From assembly GCA_944386445.1 (NCBI GenBank), contig CALXBD010000040.1, positions 1 to 53,879 of the forward strand: a stretch of 53,879 nt of DNA, written 5' to 3'. The stretch is from an uncultured Clostridia bacterium. GTDB lineage: Bacteria; Bacillota; Clostridia; Oscillospirales; Ruminococcaceae. Position 1 is the first letter of the stretch; each line of letters opens with the position of its first letter. Made by a program: the position numbers and the translations under genes. The notes under the pieces are model-generated. The model did not search any database. It worked only from the letters and a program-made list of their open reading frames with translations, and was not told where the DNA came from. This document shows, piece after piece, positions 34,111 to 43,716 of this stretch.

Positions 34111-34872
34111 TTATTCTGTACGGATCAAATCTGACATGTCATACAGCCCGGCTTCATGACAACCGGCCATAAAGATAGCAGCATTTAATGCACCAACCGC
34201 AAAAATTTCGCGGGACATAGCCGTGTGCGTTAAAGTAAGGATCTCGTCCCGGCCTGCAAAGATGATCTCATGTTCGCCCACGATGGTACCGCCCCGAACG
34301 GAATGAATACCGATTTCATTGGGGTCCCTTTTTTTTCGGACAGAGTGACGGTCATAGACAAAGACATCTTTATTACCAAGGGTTTCGTTGATAGTATTTG
34401 CCAACATCAGAGCCGTTCCACTGGGAGCATCCACCTTTCGGTTATGATGCTTCTCCACAATTTCAATATCGAACTGTCCGCCCAAAACGGCAGTAGCCTT
34501 TCGGGCCAATTCTGCCAGCAGATTGACTCCTAATGACATATTAAAGGTAAAAAAGATAGGAATCTGTTTAGCTGCTTCATGGATACGGCTGATCTGGGTA
34601 TCGCTGTAACCAGTGGTAGCAATGACCAGCGGAACACGCCGGGATAAACCATACTCCAGCAAAGCGTCCAGGGTACTGGGATGGGAAAAATCGATTACTG
34701 CATCCACTGCTTCTGTACATTCCAACGGGCTCTTGAACACCGGAAAATCCCGTTTGGTATCTGTATCCAAATCCACACCGGCGACGACCTGACAATCACC
34801 TCTGGTAAGGGAACATTCTTCAATAACATGGCCCATTTTCCCCTGGCAGCCGCAGAGCATAAACTTTACCAT
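34111..34872 (-). CDS. dapB: 4-hydroxy-tetrahydrodipicolinate reductase
   Basis: A 253-residue NAD(P)H-dependent enzyme of lysine/DAP synthesis. The Rossmann start is VKFMLCGCQGKMGHVI, with VIATTGYSDTQI, and the catalytic block VEKHHNRKVDAPSGTAL. The last holds the proton-donor His and the Lys. It lies 34 bases after dapA with its own ribosome site. Confidence 0.97.
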   Translation of the reverse strand: MVKFMLCGCQGKMGHVIEECSLTRGDCQVVAGVDLDTDTKRDFPVFKSPLECTEAVDAVIDFSHPSTLDALLEYGLSRRVPLVIATTGYSDTQISRIHEAAKQIPIFFTFNMSLGVNLLAELARKATAVLGGQFDIEIVEKHHNRKVDAPSGTALMLANTINETLGNKDVFVYDRHSVRKKRDPNEIGIHSVRGGTIVGEHEIIFAGRDEILTLTHTAMSREIFAVGALNAAIFMAGCHEAGLYDMSDLIRTE

Positions 34873-34906
34873 AATTTCACGATCCTTTATTTTGAAAATG
34901 CAGAAG

Positions 34907-35797
34907 TTACCGGATCAGTCCATGATTGCGCATGGCAGCCTTAAGAACTTCCAAATCTCCCTCACTCATGGGGTAGAGGGGCATCCGGCAGGGACCTGCT
35001 GCGAAGCCCATTAAATTCATTGCTTCTTTGACAGGGATGGGATTGACATCAATGAAAAGGGCATGGATCAAGTCCATGTATTCCAGCTGGAGCCGAGTGC
35101 TTTCCGCAATTTTTCCGTCAAAATAAAGCTGACAGATATCATGGGTTTCTTTGGGAGCCACATGCGACAAAACAGAAATCACACCGATACCGCCCAAAGA
35201 GAGAATTGGCAGGATCTGGTCGTCATTTCCGGAATAGAGGTCTAGGTCATCCCCACAAAGGTATTTTGTTTCCGCAATCTGGGAAATATTGCTGCTGGCC
35301 TCTTTAACCGCCACGATATTAGGATGCTTTGCCAGCTCCTTAAAGGTCTTCGGAGCGATCGTAACACCGGTTCTGCTGGGAATATGGTAGACGATCATAG
35401 GCAGGTCAGTAGCATCGGCGATGGCATTGTAATGGGCGATCAGACCTCTTTGAGAAGTCTTGTTGTAGTAGGGGGTTACGACAAGCAAGCCATCCACTCC
35501 CACCTGTTTAGACTCCTTGGCGAGATTGATAGCATAAGCCGTATCATTGGAGCCCGCTCCGGCGATAACGGGCACCCGTCCAGCAACACGATCCTTGGTA
35601 AAGCGGATCGCATTCAGATGCTCCTCATCGGTCATAGTAGAGGATTCGCCGGTTGTACCGCAGACAATGATTGCATCGGTAGAATTCTCGATCTGCCAGT
35701 CGATCAAGCGGCCGAATTCGTCCCAATTAATACTTCCGTCCGGATACATCGGGGTAATAATAGCGATGCCTGCACCGGTAAAAATTCTCTTCTTCAA
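34907..35797 (-). CDS. dapA: 4-hydroxy-tetrahydrodipicolinate synthase
   Basis: A 296-residue TIM-barrel aldolase that condenses pyruvate with aspartate semialdehyde. The Schiff-base lysine is Lys165 (IVAVKEAS) and the catalytic Tyr137 is in VYHIPSRTG. The motif CGTTGESSTMTDEEH is conserved. It is 27 bases after asd in the riboswitch-controlled operon. Confidence 0.97.
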   Translation of the reverse strand: MKKRIFTGAGIAIITPMYPDGSINWDEFGRLIDWQIENSTDAIIVCGTTGESSTMTDEEHLNAIRFTKDRVAGRVPVIAGAGSNDTAYAINLAKESKQVGVDGLLVVTPYYNKTSQRGLIAHYNAIADATDLPMIVYHIPSRTGVTIAPKTFKELAKHPNIVAVKEASSNISQIAETKYLCGDDLDLYSGNDDQILPILSLGGIGVISVLSHVAPKETHDICQLYFDGKIAESTRLQLEYMDLIHALFIDVNPIPVKEAMNLMGFAAGPCRMPLYPMSEGDLEVLKAAMRNHGLIR

Positions 35798-35824
35798 AAC
35801 GATTTCCTCCGTTCTCAGCTCAGT

Positions 35825-36907
35825 TTAGTCGAAGTAGCCCTTAGCAGCCAAAAGTTCCGCCATCAGGACAGCGCCGCCTGCCGCGCCGCGCAGGGTGTTA
35901 TGGGACAGGCACACAAATTTAATATCATATTGGGAGTCAGGGCGCAGCCGTCCGATTGAAACTGCCATGCCGCCTTCTAAATCCCGATCCAGACGGGGTT
36001 GGGGACGGTCGTTTTCCTCAAAGTAATGCAGGAACTGCTTCGGAGCTGAGGGCAGTGCCAGTTTTTGGGCTTCACCTTCGTATTCTGCCCAGATTTTTTT
36101 AATCTCTTCCAGATCCGGTTTCTTTTCAAAGGAAGCAAAAACCGCTGCCGTATGGCCATCGCTGACCGGTACCCGCAGGCATTGTGTGGTGATGGAAGGA
36201 GAGTCTGCGTTCACAATATGGCCGTTTTCCACATGCCCCCAAATTTTCAGAGGTTCCAGTTCACTTTTTTCTTCCTCACCGCCGATATAGGGAATCACAT
36301 TATCCACAATATCCGGGAAAGTCTCAAAAGTTTTGCCTGCTCCAGAAATAGCCTGATAGGTGCAGGCAAGCACACGAGTCAGTCCAAACCGATCCCGCAA
36401 GGGATGCAGGGCCGGAACATAGCTCTGCAAGGAGCAGTTTGACTTTACTGCAATAAAGCCGCGGCTGGTGCCCAGACGTTTTTTCTGTGCTTCAATTACC
36501 GCGATATGATCCGCATTGATTTCCGGCACAACCATGGGGACATCGTCCATGCCTCGATTGGCGGAGTTGTTGGAAACCACAGGGATTTCTGCTTTTGCAT
36601 AAGCTTCCTCAAGAGCTTTGGTTTCGGCCTTGCTCATATTCACGGCGCAGAAAACAAAGTCCACCAAGGGTTTCATTTTTTCAATATCTTCCTCAGCGTT
36701 CAGCAGGACCATATCCGCCATTGCTGCCGGAATCGGGGTTTTCATAACCCAGCGGCCGCCTAATGCCTCCGTATAAGTTTTTCCGGCGCTCCGTCCGGAA
36801 GCTGCCAGAGCTGTCACCCGAAACCAAGGGTGATTTTCCAGCAAGGTCGCAAACCGTTGGCCTACCATGCCGGTAGCACCAATAATACCAACTCGATACG
36901 TTTTCAT
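35825..36907 (-). CDS. asd: Aspartate-semialdehyde dehydrogenase, archaeal/fungal type
   Basis: A 360-residue NADP-dependent enzyme that makes aspartate semialdehyde. The N-terminal Rossmann motif is GIIGATGMVGQRFATLLENH and the catalytic Cys158 is in KSNCSLQ. Substrate-binding blocks are ACTYQAISGAGK and RVPVSDGHTAAV. The SNCS type and overall length place it with the archaeal/fungal-type branch rather than the classical E. coli type, a known feature of many Clostridia. AAAGGATGGG precedes the ATG. It is first in the lysine-pathway operon. Confidence 0.96.
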   Translation of the reverse strand: MKTYRVGIIGATGMVGQRFATLLENHPWFRVTALAASGRSAGKTYTEALGGRWVMKTPIPAAMADMVLLNAEEDIEKMKPLVDFVFCAVNMSKAETKALEEAYAKAEIPVVSNNSANRGMDDVPMVVPEINADHIAVIEAQKKRLGTSRGFIAVKSNCSLQSYVPALHPLRDRFGLTRVLACTYQAISGAGKTFETFPDIVDNVIPYIGGEEEKSELEPLKIWGHVENGHIVNADSPSITTQCLRVPVSDGHTAAVFASFEKKPDLEEIKKIWAEYEGEAQKLALPSAPKQFLHYFEENDRPQPRLDRDLEGGMAVSIGRLRPDSQYDIKFVCLSHNTLRGAAGGAVLMAELLAAKGYFD

Positions 36908-36998
36908 GATATACCCATCCTTTTGTTATCATTCCGGCTAACATACAGTTTCCGGATGTCTTATTTCCAGTGTATGAGGTTCTTTTGCAGGATAGTAT

Positions 36999-37023
36999 GA
37001 AAAAAACCGGTTGAAAACCGGTT
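36999..37023 (-). terminator. Riboswitch terminator upstream of asd
   Basis: Two AACCGGTT boxes (37005-37012 and 37016-37023) form a hairpin, followed on the minus strand by a run of T. It lies between the L-box aptamer and the asd start and is the likely expression platform. Confidence 0.85.
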
Positions 37024-37089
37024 CATCATGGATTATAATAGATACGTTCCCCGGAGATACCCGCAAAGAACCCTTTGGGGGAGATTCAA

Positions 37090-37262
37090 CGGTGGCAGCT
37101 CTCCATCATGACCATGATGACAACCCTGTAATTCTTCATCACAGGGTCAGGCAGGCTCGTTCCCGGCGGACCTCCTTCGGCGGTTTTCCCTTTGGGCTGT
37201 GTTCCGCGGTTTCGGGAAACCTCCGACAGCTTACTCTTTAAACCCGCTCCTCTGACCGGAAT
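37090..37262 (-). promoter_or_regulatory. Lysine riboswitch (L box) aptamer
   Basis: On the minus strand the leader of asd contains L-box landmarks in order: a P1 5' strand CCGGTCAG, then AGAGGAGCG, AAAGAGTAAGC, the GCCGAAGGAGG block and GGGTTGTCATCATGGTCATGATGG. It closes with GGAGAGCTGCC-ACCG, which can pair back with P1. These match the conserved core of the lysine riboswitch. A terminator follows at 36999-37023. Lysine binding is expected to favour termination and shut down asd-dapA-dapB-ACT. A full covariance model search would confirm the boundaries. Confidence 0.88.
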
Positions 37263-37280
37263 ATTTGATTGGCTGAATCT

Positions 37281-37309
37281 ATCATACCATTTTGCCCTAC
37301 AGGTGTCAA
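37281..37309 (-). promoter_or_regulatory. Sigma-A promoter of the lysine operon
   Basis: A perfect TTGACA (37304-37309), a 17-base spacer and TATGAT (37281-37286) on the minus strand. The predicted start site is about 12 bases before the L-box aptamer. Confidence 0.85.
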
Positions 37310-37413
37310 TCAGTTTTTCAAAAGATTCCCAAAATCCGTCCGGATTCTTGCAGAAAAGCAGGTTTAGGACAAAATAAAGGCCGTTGTTTCACGGCAGAAA
37401 CGGATGTAAAGAT

Positions 37414-38448
37414 ATGGATATGCTTAAAAAAAGTGATTATTATTTTGACCTTCCCGAGGAACTGATTGCCCAGACGCCGGTAGAACCGCGGGATGCCTCA
37501 CGACTGCTGTATCTGAATCGGGAAACCGGTGCGCTTTCTCATTGGCATTTTCGAGATCTGACAGAGTTGCTCAAACCGGGAGATTTATTGGTTGTCAATG
37601 ATTCTCGGGTGTTGCCGGCCCGGATCTATGGCATAAAAGAAGATACGGGAGCCAATATGGAGTTTCTTCTTTTGGAGCAAAAGGAACAGAATCGATGGGA
37701 AGTCATGGTAAAGCCCGGCCGTCGGGCAAAAGTGGGATCACGGTTTATTTTTGGAGACGGATTGCTGAAGGCAACGGTTCTGGAAGTCGTAGAAGGCGGA
37801 AACCGGCTGGTAGAATTTGAGTGTGAAGAAAACATTTTTACAGTATTGGATCAGATTGGGCAAATGCCGCTGCCGCCGTATATCACCCATAAGTTGGAAG
37901 ACAAAGAGCGGTATCAGACAGTATATTCCCATGAACTTGGGTCTGCCGCTGCACCTACGGCAGGGCTTCATTTTACGAAAGAATTGATGGAGCGTCTGGA
38001 AGAAATGGGGGTCAAGATTGCCCGTGTCACCCTTCATGTGGGCTTAGGAACATTCCGACCGGTCAAGGAGGAAAATATTCTGGAGCATAAAATGCATTCG
38101 GAACATTATTATCTTCCCAAAGAAACAGCGGATCTAATCAATGAAACAAAGAAAAACGGCGGCAGAGTGATTGCCGTTGGAACAACCAGTTGCCGCACTT
38201 TGGAAAGTGTAGCAACTTTCTGCGGTGAAGTTCGGGAAGCGGAAGGCTGGACCAACATTTTTATCTATCCATCTTATGAATTTAAGGTTTTGGACGGACT
38301 GATTACTAATTTCCATTTGCCGGAAAGCACCTTAATCATGTTGGTTTCTGCTTTTGCAGGATACGAACATGTAATGAATGCATACCGCATTGCAGTGGAG
38401 GAGCGATATCGGTTTTTCAGTTTTGGAGATGCCATGCTGATTCTTTAA
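37414..38448 (+). CDS. queA: S-adenosylmethionine:tRNA ribosyltransferase-isomerase
   Basis: A 344-residue enzyme that transfers the ribosyl part of SAM to preQ1 in tRNA to make epoxyqueuosine. Family blocks are [59 protein letters not shown] and [20 protein letters not shown], each cut here for length. The ATG at 37414 gives normal length; 37420 is an alternative, and the ribosome site is weak. It is monocistronic and ends in a bidirectional terminator. No tgt or yajC neighbour is seen. Confidence 0.96.
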   Translation: MDMLKKSDYYFDLPEELIAQTPVEPRDASRLLYLNRETGALSHWHFRDLTELLKPGDLLVVNDSRVLPARIYGIKEDTGANMEFLLLEQKEQNRWEVMVKPGRRAKVGSRFIFGDGLLKATVLEVVEGGNRLVEFECEENIFTVLDQIGQMPLPPYITHKLEDKERYQTVYSHELGSAAAPTAGLHFTKELMERLEEMGVKIARVTLHVGLGTFRPVKEENILEHKMHSEHYYLPKETADLINETKKNGGRVIAVGTTSCRTLESVATFCGEVREAEGWTNIFIYPSYEFKVLDGLITNFHLPESTLIMLVSAFAGYEHVMNAYRIAVEERYRFFSFGDAMLIL

Positions 38449-38457
38449 TTGACATTG

Positions 38458-38503
38458 AAAAGCAGCCCTTGATCCGTTTGAATGCGGATGGAGGGCTGCT
38501 TTT
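38458..38503. terminator. Bidirectional terminator between queA and the alpha-galactosidase
   Basis: Arms AAAAGCAGCCCT (38458-38469) and AGGGCTGCTTTT (38492-38503), with an inner ATCCG/CGGAT stem. A/T flanks on both sides suit termination of both convergent genes. Confidence 0.85.
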
Positions 38504-38524
38504 CTGTCAGAAATGATTGATAAC

Positions 38525-40723
38525 TTAATTTTCAACTGCCCGGAAGCAATAAATATGGCTGTCTCCGTCTTTCCAGTGGGCAGTCAGGTTAAGGCCTGCG
38601 TTCATCAGGGTATTGCCGAAGTAGATACGCCCGGTTTCCACATCCTGATAGCGCATATTCGGATCAAGGCCTTTCATACGGACAAAGCTTGTAAAGTTCA
38701 CCCGGCAGCGGGGAACCACAAAGGTCACCAAGGCTTCCTTGCGGTCGGCGGAAACATACTCCCAGGCGCAGAAGTTCTCGTTTTCAAAGGGGCTTACCAG
38801 CCGGTACAGGTCACCGTTTTGGATTGTATCATAATAGGCGTGGTATTGGGCCACCTGTTTTCGAACCAAGGCGCGCTCCTCATCTGTCAGCTTGGTCAGG
38901 TCCAACTCGTATCCGAAAGCGCCGGCCATAGCGACATTTCCACGGGTTTCAAAGCTGGTGGAACGACCGGTCTGGTGGTTGGGGCAAGCCGATACATGGG
39001 CGCTGATGGCAGAAGCCGGATACACCATCGAAGTACCGTATTGAATCCGGCAGCGTTCGATCGCATCAGTATCGTCGCTGGTCCAGATCTGAGGAGAATA
39101 GTAAAGCATCGCAGGGTCAAACCGTCCACCGCCGCCGGAGCAGCCTTCAAAGAGGACATGAGGGAACGCAGAAGTCAGTCTGTCCAGCAGCTCACAAAGA
39201 CCCAGAACATAACGATGGAACACTTCCTGTTGCTGGGAAGCCGGCAGTAAAGCGCTGCCTGCTTCGGTAAGGTTCCGATTAAAGTCCCACTTGACATATA
39301 CAATGTTTGCCTGAGAGAGAATACCGGAAATCGTGTCAAAAAGATAATCCCGCACATCGGCACGGCTCATATCCAGAACATACTGAGTCCGGGCGATGGA
39401 CATCTCTCGTCCCGGAGCGCACAAGCACCAATCTGGATGGCTGCGGATCAGGTCAGAATCAGCGGAGATCATCTCCGGTTCAAACCAGATACCGAACTGG
39501 ACTCCCAATGCATTTACCCGATCTACCAGAGATTTAAGGCCGCCCTTCAGCTTTTGCTCATTCACAAACCAGTCCCCAAGGGAGGAATGGTCATCATTTC
39601 GTTTCCCGAACCATCCGTCGTCCATGACCAGCATCTCGATTCCCAGCTCGGCGGCATCCTTGGCGATTGCCACCAGCTTGTCATCGTCAAATGCAAAATA
39701 GGTTGCTTCCCAGTTGTTGACCAGAATGGGGCGTTTCTTCTCTTTCCACTCTCCACGGCAGAGATTATACCGATAAAGCTTATGGAATGTCCGGGACATT
39801 TCACCGATTCCGTCCTGGGAATAAACTAAAACTGCTTCCGGCGTCGCAAAGGATTCGCCAGGGTCCAGATTCCAAGAGAAATCCGTGGCGTTAATCCCCA
39901 TAACCAACCGGGTGGAATCAAGAGAATCACATTCTGTTTCAATGGCAAAATTCCCGCTGTAAATCAGGCTAAAACCATACGCTTCTCCATGATCCTCATC
40001 GGCAGAATGTGCAACCAGTGCTGCAAATGGGTTGTGATTATGACTGGACGAACCTCTTAAGCTGGATACGACCCGGATATCGTGAGAAAGGGATTCCCGG
40101 GAGATACGGCGTTCCTGCGCCCATTGCCCATAAAGGTGAATCAGGTCGTAATCCATTGTGGGGAAGTCCAAAGCGGCGCTGGCTGCTTTTTCAATGGAAA
40201 AAGCAGCTGTGCCGGTATTTTTGATAACGACAGCCCGGGTGATCACATTGGTATTCGCAAAAACTCCGTACAGCAGATGAACCTCTGCTCCGGTAAGATC
40301 ATCTTCCAAAACGATTTCCAGTGTTTCTGCCTCATCATCGGAGTTAGTATAAACCGCGGGCAGTCCGGGCAAGCTGTACTTTCCCGGGCGGATCTCACAG
40401 GAACGGTAATGGAGCGCGGTAGAAATGCATCCATTTCTACCGCGGATTGCTACTGCAGCTGTACGGAAATCGCCAGTTCCATAGGCAGGGTATTCCAGCG
40501 GCTGGTTGTCCAGAGAAAAATTGCCGAAAGGATCTCCGGGAGGATTCGGGCAAAAAGAGCTGGTGTTGAATGGAAGGGCAAGATACCCTAAATCAGAATC
40601 CGAAATTTTCGCGCCGTAATACAGGTGGAGCAAGAAACCATGAGGATCCACGCGCATTACATAACTGGAATTTCCGGCGTCGAGACGGAAAGAGCGGGTT
40701 GCAGCATCATAAAAAATCGGCAT
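38525..40723 (-). CDS. Alpha-galactosidase, glycoside hydrolase family 36
   Basis: A 732-residue retaining alpha-galactosidase without signal peptide, so cytoplasmic. It has the N-terminal beta-sandwich, the central barrel and the C-terminal domain of GH36 group I. The nucleophile is Asp480 in VYVKWDFNRNL and the acid/base is Asp550 in WTSDDTDAIER. The motifs EGCSGGGGRFDPAML and GWFGKRNDDHSSLGDW are diagnostic. ATG 40723 is chosen because AAAGGA lies nine bases upstream; the ATG three codons earlier is too close. It would hydrolyse imported raffinose- or melibiose-type sugars. It is divergent from the rhamnose operon. Confidence 0.95.
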   Translation of the reverse strand: MPIFYDAATRSFRLDAGNSSYVMRVDPHGFLLHLYYGAKISDSDLGYLALPFNTSSFCPNPPGDPFGNFSLDNQPLEYPAYGTGDFRTAAVAIRGRNGCISTALHYRSCEIRPGKYSLPGLPAVYTNSDDEAETLEIVLEDDLTGAEVHLLYGVFANTNVITRAVVIKNTGTAAFSIEKAASAALDFPTMDYDLIHLYGQWAQERRISRESLSHDIRVVSSLRGSSSHNHNPFAALVAHSADEDHGEAYGFSLIYSGNFAIETECDSLDSTRLVMGINATDFSWNLDPGESFATPEAVLVYSQDGIGEMSRTFHKLYRYNLCRGEWKEKKRPILVNNWEATYFAFDDDKLVAIAKDAAELGIEMLVMDDGWFGKRNDDHSSLGDWFVNEQKLKGGLKSLVDRVNALGVQFGIWFEPEMISADSDLIRSHPDWCLCAPGREMSIARTQYVLDMSRADVRDYLFDTISGILSQANIVYVKWDFNRNLTEAGSALLPASQQQEVFHRYVLGLCELLDRLTSAFPHVLFEGCSGGGGRFDPAMLYYSPQIWTSDDTDAIERCRIQYGTSMVYPASAISAHVSACPNHQTGRSTSFETRGNVAMAGAFGYELDLTKLTDEERALVRKQVAQYHAYYDTIQNGDLYRLVSPFENENFCAWEYVSADRKEALVTFVVPRCRVNFTSFVRMKGLDPNMRYQDVETGRIYFGNTLMNAGLNLTAHWKDGDSHIYCFRAVEN

Positions 40724-40772
40724 GACAGACATCCTTTCTGAACGCACTTTCAAAGCAGCGGTATTTGACATC

Positions 40773-40801
40773 ATTCTAGCATATTTCCGAATCAGTCGCA
40801 A
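40773..40801 (-). promoter_or_regulatory. Sigma-A promoter of the alpha-galactosidase gene
   Basis: TTGCGA (40796-40801), a 17-base spacer and TAGAAT (40773-40778) on the minus strand. Two direct copies of TCCATGTT (40818-40825 and 40838-40845, 20 bases apart) lie just upstream of the -35 and could be an AraC-type activator site. Confidence 0.65.
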
Positions 40802-40920
40802 GGGAATACAGGATTTGTCCATGTTTTTCCAGATTTCTCCATGTTGCCGCAAAAAACTTTCACGCGGAGTGATTATAACAAAGCTGCAAATGCGGTCGTT
40901 AATTTTCCCAATATCCGACC

Positions 40921-40949
40921 TTCCCAGCTGAGGTAAAATGGGTTATAAT
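40921..40949 (+). promoter_or_regulatory. Promoter of the rhamnose operon
   Basis: A perfect TATAAT at 40944-40949 with a poor -35 TTCCCA (40921-40926) at 17 bases. The weak -35 suggests that an activator is needed. The leader is only about 15 bases long. Confidence 0.5.
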
Positions 40950-40971
40950 GGGTACAGAAGGGGGAGTGCGG

Positions 40972-42399
40972 ATGGAGTATTATCTCGCCGTGGACATCGG
41001 CGCTTCCAGCGGCAGGCACATTCTGGGATGTATCCGGGATGGTCGCATTGAACTGGAAGAGGTTTATCGCTTCGATAACAATTTGTCAGAAAAAAACGGG
41101 CATCTCTGCTGGGACTTGGAGCAGCTTTTTCAGGAAATCCTCAAGGGCCTAAAGTGTTGTGGCGAGTTAGGAAAAGCACCCGCTTCTATGGGTGTAGATA
41201 CCTGGGGAGTAGATTTTGTTTTGCTGGATAAACAGGGAAACTCTCTTGGAGATGCGGTCGCTTACCGGGACGCCCGGACCGATGGAATGGACGCTGCCGT
41301 TTCGGAGCTGATTCCCCCTGAGGAGCTTTATTCCCGTACCGGGATACAAAAACAGAGCTTTAATACGATTTATCAGCTGATGGCAATCAAAAAGCAAAGC
41401 CCGGAGTTCCTTAAACAGGCAAGCCGGCTGTTGATGATACCGGAATATTTTCATTGGCGGCTCACCGGGAAGGCTGTGAGCGAATACACAAACGCAACCA
41501 CTACTCAGCTAGTCCGTGCAACTGATAAGGATTGGGATTGGGAACTCATAAAGAGACTTGGATACCCGGAGCGGTTATTCGGAAAATTAGCCTTCCCGGG
41601 AACAGAGATCGGGGAATTTTCTCCGGAGGTTTGCCGGGAAGCAGGCTTTTCCTGTAAGGTCGTGCTGCCTGGCACCCACGACACCGCTTCAGCCGTGCTG
41701 GCGGCGCCTCTTTCTGCGAAAAATGCAGTATACATCAGTTCCGGGACCTGGTCGCTGATTGGGCAGGAGCGGCTTGAACCTGATTGCTCCGAAGAAAGTC
41801 GCCTGCGGAATTTTACCAACGAAGGCGGTTACGAAGGTCGGTTCCGCTATCTGAAAAATATTATGGGACTGTGGATGGTCCAGTCGGTCCGCAGAGAACG
41901 AAAGGCCGCCGGAGAAAACTTGAGCTTTGACGACCTTTGTGAACTGGCTCAGCAGGCAGGAGATTTCCCATCACTGGTTGACGTTTCCGATGAATGCTTC
42001 CTGGCCCCCGACAGCATGGAGCAGGCAGTGGATGACTTTTGTGCCCGGACGGGCCAGCCGATCCCGGCTACCACCGGGGAGCGGATGCTCTGCATCTATC
42101 GCAGCCTGGCCTATGGCTACCGGAAAGCGGTGGAAGAGCTGGAATCCCTGACAGGAAAGGTGGTTCCTTGTATTCATATCGTAGGCGGCGGCAGCAAGGA
42201 TTGGTATTTAAATCGGCTCACCGCAGATGTCACCGGAAAAACTGTCTGTGTCGGCCCTACGGAGGCAACCGCTTTGGGAAATGTTCTGGCGCAGATGTTG
42301 GCAGCAGGTATTTTCACTTCTGTAAAGGAGGCGCGTCAGGCCGTGGCCGCTTCTTTTGCAGTGGAGACGATTGAAAGTTCGAGGGAGGAATTGGTATGA
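40972..42399 (+). CDS. rhaB: Rhamnulokinase
   Basis: A 475-residue FGGY-family sugar kinase that phosphorylates L-rhamnulose. Family features are the opening [14 protein letters not shown], the [11 protein letters not shown] and DARTDGMD substrate blocks, [11 protein letters not shown], the [10 protein letters not shown] phosphate loop and [19 protein letters not shown] near the C-terminus. ATG 40972 follows GGGGGAG. The next gene starts within its stop (ATGA overlap). It is first in rhaB-rhaA-rhaD. Confidence 0.95.
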   Translation: MEYYLAVDIGASSGRHILGCIRDGRIELEEVYRFDNNLSEKNGHLCWDLEQLFQEILKGLKCCGELGKAPASMGVDTWGVDFVLLDKQGNSLGDAVAYRDARTDGMDAAVSELIPPEELYSRTGIQKQSFNTIYQLMAIKKQSPEFLKQASRLLMIPEYFHWRLTGKAVSEYTNATTTQLVRATDKDWDWELIKRLGYPERLFGKLAFPGTEIGEFSPEVCREAGFSCKVVLPGTHDTASAVLAAPLSAKNAVYISSGTWSLIGQERLEPDCSEESRLRNFTNEGGYEGRFRYLKNIMGLWMVQSVRRERKAAGENLSFDDLCELAQQAGDFPSLVDVSDECFLAPDSMEQAVDDFCARTGQPIPATTGERMLCIYRSLAYGYRKAVEELESLTGKVVPCIHIVGGGSKDWYLNRLTADVTGKTVCVGPTEATALGNVLAQMLAAGIFTSVKEARQAVAASFAVETIESSREELV

Positions 42400-43634
42400 A
42401 TCGTTACGAATCAGCAAAAGAACTGTATGCGGGCTTGGGAGTGGATCCCGATGAGGCAATCCGTAAGCTCGGGAATGTAAAAATTTCCATGCACTGCTGG
42501 CAGGGGGATGACGTTCTTGGTTTTGAAAACGCCGGCGCTTTGACCGGCGGGATCGCCGCTACCGGCAACTATCCCGGCCGGGCTCGCAACTTTCAAGAGC
42601 TGACCTCCGATATTGACGAGGCACTGAAGCTGATTCCGGGCCGCCATAAGCTGAACCTCCATGCCAGCTACGCCGTCACCGATCGGAAGGTGGATCGGGA
42701 TGCGCTGACCCCGTCCGATTTTAAGGCGTGGGTGGATTTTGCAAAGGAGCGGGGCCTGGGCTTGGACTTTAACCCTACCTTCTTTTCCCATCCCAAGGCG
42801 GCAGACAGCCTAACCCTTTCCAGTCCGGATCCGGAAGTGCGGCATTTCTGGGTTGAACATGGAAAGCGTTCCCGGGAGATTGCCGAATCCTTCGGTCGGG
42901 AGCTGGGGCAGGTTTCCCTTAACAATATCTGGATTCCCGATGGTTACAAGGATGTTCCGGCAGACCGTCTGGGCCCCCGGATGCGCCTGAAGGAATCTCT
43001 GGATGAGATTTTTTCTGAGAAGCTGGATGCCCGGTATCTCTGCGATTCGGTGGAGTCAAAGGTATTCGGCATCGGGCTGGAATCCTACACGGTAGGTTCC
43101 CACGAATTTTATATGGATTACGCGGCAAAAAACGGGGTTCTCTGCCTGCTGGACAACGGACACTATCACCCCACGGAAAAAGTTTCTGACAAAATTCCTT
43201 CGCTGTTGCTGTTTTCTGACCGGCTGGCTCTCCATGTGACCAGAGGAATCCGTTGGGATTCGGATCACGTGGTCACCTTTGAGGATGAGCTGCGGGAAAT
43301 CGCCAAGGAACTGGTTCGTTGTGATGCACTGGATAGGGTCTTTATCGGGCTTGATTACTTTGACGCCAGTATCAACCGGGTAGCTGCCTGGGTCATCGGG
43401 ATGCGGAATATGCAAAAGGCACTGCTGTTTGCTTTGCTGACGCCTCATGCTGCCTTGAAGAAGCTTCAGGACGAAGGAAACTTTACCGCCTTGCTGGCCA
43501 TGCAGGAAGAATTGAAAACATATCCTTATGCCGACGTTTGGGATCGATTCTGCGAGGAAAAGGGTGTGCCGGTTCGGGAAGGTTGGCTCCGGGAAGTCCA
43601 GCAATACGAAGCAGAGGTTCTCTCAAAACGCTGA
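42396..43634 (+). CDS. rhaA: L-rhamnose isomerase
   Basis: A 412-residue metal-dependent aldose-ketose isomerase converting L-rhamnose to L-rhamnulose, close to the usual 419 length. Characteristic stretches are [51 protein letters not shown] and [16 protein letters not shown]. The start overlaps rhaB by four bases, which indicates translational coupling. It is followed by an 82-base spacer with a hairpin. Confidence 0.97.
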   Translation: MNRYESAKELYAGLGVDPDEAIRKLGNVKISMHCWQGDDVLGFENAGALTGGIAATGNYPGRARNFQELTSDIDEALKLIPGRHKLNLHASYAVTDRKVDRDALTPSDFKAWVDFAKERGLGLDFNPTFFSHPKAADSLTLSSPDPEVRHFWVEHGKRSREIAESFGRELGQVSLNNIWIPDGYKDVPADRLGPRMRLKESLDEIFSEKLDARYLCDSVESKVFGIGLESYTVGSHEFYMDYAAKNGVLCLLDNGHYHPTEKVSDKIPSLLLFSDRLALHVTRGIRWDSDHVVTFEDELREIAKELVRCDALDRVFIGLDYFDASINRVAAWVIGMRNMQKALLFALLTPHAALKKLQDEGNFTALLAMQEELKTYPYADVWDRFCEEKGVPVREGWLREVQQYEAEVLSKR

Positions 43635-43652
43635 TATAAAATGTCTGATTTA

Positions 43653-43682
43653 CGCCCCCTCCGGATTCCGGAGGGTTTGGCG
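43653..43682 (+). other. Intercistronic hairpin between rhaA and rhaD
   Basis: CCCTCCGG (43657-43664) and CCGGAGGG (43668-43675) form a perfect stem with a three-base loop, extended by CGCC/GGCG at the base. Only three T follow, so this is more likely an attenuator or mRNA-stability element than a full terminator. Confidence 0.65.
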
Positions 43683-43716
43683 CGTTTGAAGATATCTGCA
43701 GAAAGGAACGAAAAAA

